DNA of 8,520 nucleotides from an uncultured Collinsella sp. (lineage in GTDB: Bacteria; Actinomycetota; Coriobacteriia; Coriobacteriales; Coriobacteriaceae): NCBI GenBank assembly GCA_900541025.1, contig UQIL01000046.1:1-8520 (forward strand), written 5' to 3'. The stretch's first letter is position 1. Each line of letters opens with the position of its first letter. The position numbers and the translations under genes were made by a program. This document shows, piece after piece, positions 5,117 through 8,520 of the stretch. The notes beneath the pieces were generated by a model that was not told the origin of the DNA, did not search any database, and saw only the letters and a program-made list of their open reading frames with translations.

Positions 5117-6082
5117 CTAGTACGTCGCCTTGTAACGGTTGACCTTCTCGCGATAGTCGCGCGTGTCGGCCTCACGCAACTTGGTCATGGCGTCGCGCTC
5201 ATCATCGGATAGGTTCGTGGGGACCTGCACCTTGATCTCGACGAGCAGCGCGCCCGTACGGCCACGGTGCTTAACGTCGGGCGCCCCCATCTCCTTAAAG
5301 CGGAACTTCTTGCCCGTCTGGGTACCCGCGGGCACCTTCAGACGAACCGTCGCACCGCCGGGCGTGGGCACGTCCACCGTGCAGCCGAGCGCCGCCTCGT
5401 AGACCGAGACCGGTACCTCCATAGTCACGTCGGCACCTTTACGCTTAAACAGCGGATGCTCCTCCACGTGCGTGGTCACGACCAGGTCGCCGCGCTCGCC
5501 GCCGGCAACGCCGTACTCGCCGCGACGCTTGTAGCGCAGCTTGCCACCGTCGACCGCGCCCGCAGGCACTGAGACCGTAATTGTCTGTTGCTCGCCCGTC
5601 GAGGGAATGCGGTAGGTGACCTTGTGCGTCACGCCGCGAAACGCGTCCTCGGCCGAAACATCGACGGTCAACGACAGGTCGCCGCCCTTGCGAGCACGGC
5701 TGCGGCCCGCGCCGGCACCGGCAGCGCCCGCAGCCCCGGCAAAGCCCGAGCCCCAATCGCTGCCCCAGGCGCCGTTGCCGCTAAAGATGCTGTCGAAGAT
5801 ATCGCCCCAGCCGCTGGCGCCTGCGCCGGCACCGTAGCCGCCGCCATACGCGCCGCCCGCGCCCGGCATGCCGCCAAACATGAGCATCTGGTCGTACTCT
5901 TTGCGCTTCTTCTCGTCCGAAAGCGTCTCGTAGGCCTCGCTGATCTCCTTGAACTTGGCCTCGTCGCCGCCGGCATCGGGGTGATATTTTTGCGCGAGCT
6001 TGCGAAACGCGCTCTTGATCTCTTTGTCGGAGGCGCTCTTGGATACGCCCAGGATGTCATAGAAGGTTTTGCCTGCAGCCAT
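5117..6082 (-). CDS. dnaJ: DnaJ-type co-chaperone lacking the zinc-finger domain (class II / CbpA-like)
   Basis: A 321-residue J-domain protein that delivers substrates to DnaK and stimulates its ATPase. The J domain covers residues 6-68 with the essential HPD at 34-36. A Gly/Ala/Phe-rich linker follows (about 69-132), with DIFDSIF at 94-100. Then come two C-terminal beta-barrel substrate-binding domains (about 133-212 and 213-290) and a short charged tail. The CxxCxGxG zinc repeats of classic DnaJ (about 375 residues) are absent: there is one cysteine in the whole protein (C234). It is thus a class II (CbpA/DnaJ2-like) form although it sits in the dnaK operon. The start is the ATG at 6080-6082, with GAGGAG five bases upstream; the frame extends 11 codons further, but that part is not J-domain-like. 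A terminator-like hairpin separates it from grpE. Confidence 0.92.
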   Translation of the reverse strand: MAAGKTFYDILGVSKSASDKEIKSAFRKLAQKYHPDAGGDEAKFKEISEAYETLSDEKKRKEYDQMLMFGGMPGAGGAYGGGYGAGAGASGWGDIFDSIFSGNGAWGSDWGSGFAGAAGAAGAGAGRSRARKGGDLSLTVDVSAEDAFRGVTHKVTYRIPSTGEQQTITVSVPAGAVDGGKLRYKRRGEYGVAGGERGDLVVTTHVEEHPLFKRKGADVTMEVPVSVYEAALGCTVDVPTPGGATVRLKVPAGTQTGKKFRFKEMGAPDVKHRGRTGALLVEIKVQVPTNLSDDERDAMTKLREADTRDYREKVNRYKATY

Positions 6083-6152
6083 CGTAGCTCCTCTCCTGTT
6101 ACGTCCGCCGCCCATGCAGACGACGGCTCATGCTTTCATATGGCACTAGGCC

Positions 6153-6185
6153 AGAAAGGGCCCCGGGTGTTGCCCCGGGGCCCTT
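6153..6185 (-). terminator. Terminator or attenuator between grpE and dnaJ
   Basis: AAGGGCCCCGGG (6156-6167) pairs perfectly with CCCGGGGCCCTT (6174-6185) around a six-base loop. On the minus strand it begins 5 bases past the grpE TAA and is followed by TTTCTGG (complement of 6151-6157). The stem is very stable and the T run is short, so partial termination is plausible. That would make DnaJ and HspR less abundant than DnaK and GrpE. I found no convincing separate promoter for dnaJ in 6083-6150. Confidence 0.6.
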
Positions 6186-6190
6186 CTCAA

Positions 6191-7033
6191 TTACTCCTCG
6201 GTGCTCTCGGCCGTATCGGCCGTAGCATCCTCGGGCGCCGCTTCGGGCTCCGGTGCGGGGCGCTTCTCGCCACCGTAGGTCACCGTCACCATCGCGGAAC
6301 GCAGGATGCGATCCGCCATGCGGTAGCCCTTCTGGTACACATCGTTGACGGTCTCGTCATACTGCGATGCGTCCTCGACGCGACCCACGGCCTGATGCTC
6401 GAGCGGATCGAACGCCTCGCCCTTGGGGTCGATGGGCTCAACGCCCTCGTGCGCAAACACATCGAGCAGCTTGGCATGCACCGCGTCGACACCGTCGACG
6501 AACTGCTTAAAGTCGTCGGCAAGCTCCTGGCTGCGGGCATGGTCGATCGCACGCTCGATATCGTCGACCACCGGCAGCAGCGCGGTGACGAGCTTCTCGG
6601 TCGCGCGCTCGCGCTCGGCGATACGCTCATTGGCAGTGCGGCGACGGAAGTTCTCCCAGTCGGCCTGCAGACGGGCGGTGCGCTCGGTTGCGTCCTTTGC
6701 CTTGTCCTCGGCGGCCTTCTGAGCCTCTGCCGCAGCATCGAGCTCGTTGCGCACATCGGCAAGCTCTTTCTGAGCCTGCTCGAACTTGAGCTTAAAGTCG
6801 TTGTCGGCGGCTTCCTCACCGGCGCGGATAGCGGCTTCCACCATCTCGTCCTCGGTCATCGTCGCCTCCTTGTTGGAATCCTCTACCTGGTTCTCGGCAG
6901 CCTCGGCGGCCTCGGCCTCGTTGGCCTCGGTATCGTCGACGGCCTCTACGGGAATCTTCACGTCCTTCTCCTCAGAGTCAACGGGGGCGGCGCCAGCGGC
7001 AGCCGCCTCCGTGCGAGCTTTACGGGCGGACAT
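6191..7033 (-). CDS. grpE: GrpE, nucleotide exchange factor of DnaK
   Basis: A 280-residue GrpE, which opens the DnaK nucleotide cleft to release ADP. Residues 1-58 are an acidic Ala/Glu-rich low-complexity extension. A long helical coiled coil runs from about 78 to 150, including the family motif ADWENFRRRTANER (124-137). A short helical bundle region follows, then the beta-wing with the GrpE signature from FDPLEHQAVG (208-217) to VYQKGYRMADRILRSAMVTV (232-251). The acidic tail 258-280 is poorly conserved. E. coli GrpE has 197 residues, so this one is long at both ends. The listed start is the ATG at 7031-7033, two bases after the dnaK TAA and therefore probably translated by coupling; GAGGA lies about nine bases before it within dnaK. 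An internal ATG at 6857-6859 (residue 59) has a far better ribosome binding site and would give a 222-residue form. Confidence 0.93.
   Translation of the reverse strand: MSARKARTEAAAAGAAPVDSEEKDVKIPVEAVDDTEANEAEAAEAAENQVEDSNKEATMTEDEMVEAAIRAGEEAADNDFKLKFEQAQKELADVRNELDAAAEAQKAAEDKAKDATERTARLQADWENFRRRTANERIAERERATEKLVTALLPVVDDIERAIDHARSQELADDFKQFVDGVDAVHAKLLDVFAHEGVEPIDPKGEAFDPLEHQAVGRVEDASQYDETVNDVYQKGYRMADRILRSAMVTVTYGGEKRPAPEPEAAPEDATADTAESTEE
6857..6871 (-). promoter_or_regulatory. Perfect Shine-Dalgarno and ATG inside grpE
   Basis: On the minus strand AAGGAGG (complement of 6865-6871) is followed by five bases and an in-frame ATG (6857-6859) at grpE codon 59. This is a full-strength Shine-Dalgarno at ideal spacing, much better than the one before the upstream ATG at 7033. 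The protein from here, starting MTEDEMVEAAIRAG, keeps every conserved GrpE segment. It is either the true start or a second start giving a shorter isoform. Confidence 0.55.
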
Positions 7034-7035
7034 GA

Positions 7036-8520
7036 TTACTTGTCCTCGTCGTCCACAACCTCGTAGTCGGCGTCGACGACGTCATCGTCGGCAGGCTGGG
7101 CACCGGCGGCACCGTCGGTCTGCTGCTGAGCGTCGGCGTAGACAACCTGAGCCAGCTCGTAGGCCACAGACTGCAGGGACTCGCCGGCGGCCTTGATGGC
7201 CTCGACGTCAGAGCCCTCGAGCGCCTTCTTGGCGTCGGCGATAGCGGCCTCGGCCTTGGACTTCACGTCGGCGGAAACCTTGTCGCCCAGCTCGTTGAGG
7301 GTCTGCTCGGTGGAGTAGCACAGGCTGTCGGTCTGGTTGCGGACCTCGACCTCTTCCTTCTGCTTCTTGTCCTCCTCGGCATGAGCCTCGGCGTCCTTGA
7401 CCATACGATCGACTTCGTCGTCGGACAGAGCAGTGGAGCCGGAGATGGTGATCTGCTGCTCCTTGCCGGTGCCCTTGTCCTTAGCGGAGACCTTGACGAT
7501 ACCGTTGGCGTCGATGTCGAAGGTGACCTCGATCTGCGGCACGCCGCGGCGGGCAGCCGGGATACCGGTCAGCTGGAACTTACCGAGCGACTTGTTGTCG
7601 CGGGCAAGCTCGCGCTCGCCCTGGAGCACGTTGATCTCGACGCTGGTCTGGTTGTCGGCAGCGGTGGAGTAGACCTCGGTCTTGGAGGTCGGGATCGTGG
7701 TGTTGCGGTCGATCATCTTGGTCATGATGCCGCCCATGGTCTCGACGCCCAGCGACAGCGGGGTAACGTCGAGCAGCAGGATGCCCTCGACGTCGCCGGT
7801 GAGCACGCCGCCCTGGACGGCAGCGCCGTCGGCAACGACCTCGTCGGGGTTCACGGACATGTTGGGCTGCTTGCCGGTCATGGTCTTGACGAGCTCCTGG
7901 ACGGCGGGCATACGGGTGGAGCCGCCGACGAGGATGACCTCGGTCAGATCGGAGAGCTTAAGCTTGGCGTCGCGCAGGGCGTTGGTGACAGGCTGCTTGC
8001 AGCGCTCGAGCAGGTCGCGGGTGATCTTCTCGAACTCGGCGCGGGTCAGCGTGTAGTTGAGGTGCAGCGGGCCGGACTGGTTCATGGTAATGAACGGCAG
8101 GTTGATGGTGGTCTGCTGGGCGGCGGAGAGCTCCTTCTTGGCGTTCTCGGCGGCCTCCTTCAGACGCTGCAGGGCCATGGGGTCCTGACGCAGGTCGACA
8201 CCGTTCTCCTGCTGGAACTTATCGGCCATCCAATCGATGACGCGCTGATCCCAGTCGTCGCCGCCCAGGTGGTTGTCGCCCGAGGTGGACAGAACCTCAA
8301 ACACGCCGTCGGCGAGGTCGAGGATGGAGACGTCGAAGGTGCCGCCGCCCAGGTCGAAGACCAGGATGCGCTGGTCGGTGCCCTGCTTGTCCAGGCCATA
8401 GGCAAGAGCAGCAGCGGTCGGCTCGTTGACGATACGCTTGACGTTGAGGCCGGCGATCTTGCCGGCGTCCTTGGTGGCCTGACGCTGGGCGTCGTTGAAG
8501 TAGGCCGGGACGGTGATGAC
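7036..8520 (-). CDS. dnaK: DnaK (Hsp70), partial: N-terminus beyond the right edge
   Basis: The C-terminal 494 residues of the Hsp70 chaperone, an ATPase that binds exposed hydrophobic peptides. The frame is open through the window end; the first visible residues, VITVPAYFNDAQRQATKDAG, correspond to about residue 139 of E. coli DnaK, so roughly 138 residues and the promoter are missing. Visible numbering: NEPTAAALAYGLDK from 32 and DLGGGTFDVS from 56, both nucleotide-binding; VGGSTRMPAV 198-207; the hydrophobic interdomain linker ILLLDVTPLSLGVE from 247; then the substrate-binding beta domain (INVLQGERELARDN) and the helical lid. The tail is acidic (DDDVVDADYEVVDDEDK), as is usual in bacterial DnaK. 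Stop TAA at 7036-7038, two bases before the grpE ATG. No frameshift or missing motif is seen in the visible part. Presumably HspR-regulated and heat-inducible; the operator is not in view. Confidence 0.97.
   Translation of the reverse strand, partial: VITVPAYFNDAQRQATKDAGKIAGLNVKRIVNEPTAAALAYGLDKQGTDQRILVFDLGGGTFDVSILDLADGVFEVLSTSGDNHLGGDDWDQRVIDWMADKFQQENGVDLRQDPMALQRLKEAAENAKKELSAAQQTTINLPFITMNQSGPLHLNYTLTRAEFEKITRDLLERCKQPVTNALRDAKLKLSDLTEVILVGGSTRMPAVQELVKTMTGKQPNMSVNPDEVVADGAAVQGGVLTGDVEGILLLDVTPLSLGVETMGGIMTKMIDRNTTIPTSKTEVYSTAADNQTSVEINVLQGERELARDNKSLGKFQLTGIPAARRGVPQIEVTFDIDANGIVKVSAKDKGTGKEQQITISGSTALSDDEVDRMVKDAEAHAEEDKKQKEEVEVRNQTDSLCYSTEQTLNELGDKVSADVKSKAEAAIADAKKALEGSDVEAIKAAGESLQSVAYELAQVVYADAQQQTDGAAGAQPADDDVVDADYEVVDDEDK

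Noticed and set aside
5588..7066. 492-codon open frame on the + strand across dnaJ and grpE
   Set aside because: It runs antisense through two clear chaperone genes and their terminator and has no domain-like content; a shadow of codon bias.

Overview
The window looks like chromosomal DNA of a high-GC Gram-positive bacterium, most likely class Coriobacteriia (Collinsella-like). The support is the order dnaK-grpE-dnaJ-hspR (the actinobacterial arrangement), GC-rich codon use, and small palindromic repeat families scattered between genes. The genus is an inference; no rRNA or other marker is present.

Layout, left to right. (a) 1-573: the 3' part of an unrecognised + strand gene. (b) 574-948: a convergent intergenic region with two related hairpins (630-660 and 911-940), each placed to end transcription of the neighbouring gene. 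Between them is a three-copy, roughly 80-bp-period array of degenerate palindromes. (c) 949-1638, minus: a small membrane-anchored protein of unknown function with a good sigma-A-type promoter (1672-1700). (d) 1639-1887: that promoter, then an 18-bp perfect inverted repeat (1801-1872) after the end of the next gene. (e) 1888-4188, minus: a 766-residue aconitase-superfamily hydratase with its Fe-S cysteines and catalytic motifs in place. (f) 4189-4627: a noncoding stretch with a leader hairpin, a four-unit 27-28 bp periodic repeat, a strong terminator and a second hairpin abutting the hspR stop. (g) 4628-8520, minus: hspR, dnaJ, grpE and the C-terminal three quarters of dnaK, transcribed dnaK to hspR.

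The chaperone genes work as one module. DnaK is the Hsp70 ATPase, GrpE its nucleotide exchange factor and DnaJ its J-domain co-chaperone. HspR is the MerR-type repressor that, in characterised actinobacteria, represses the dnaK operon with DnaK as co-repressor. The dnaK start, its promoter and any HspR operator lie beyond the right edge. Two details stand out: an intrinsic-terminator-like hairpin between grpE and dnaJ, and a perfect Shine-Dalgarno with an ATG inside grpE. The DnaJ has no zinc finger.

I found no defence system, CRISPR array, tRNA, rRNA or intact transposon. The least explained material is the set of intergenic repeat families and the exact substrate of the aconitase-like enzyme.
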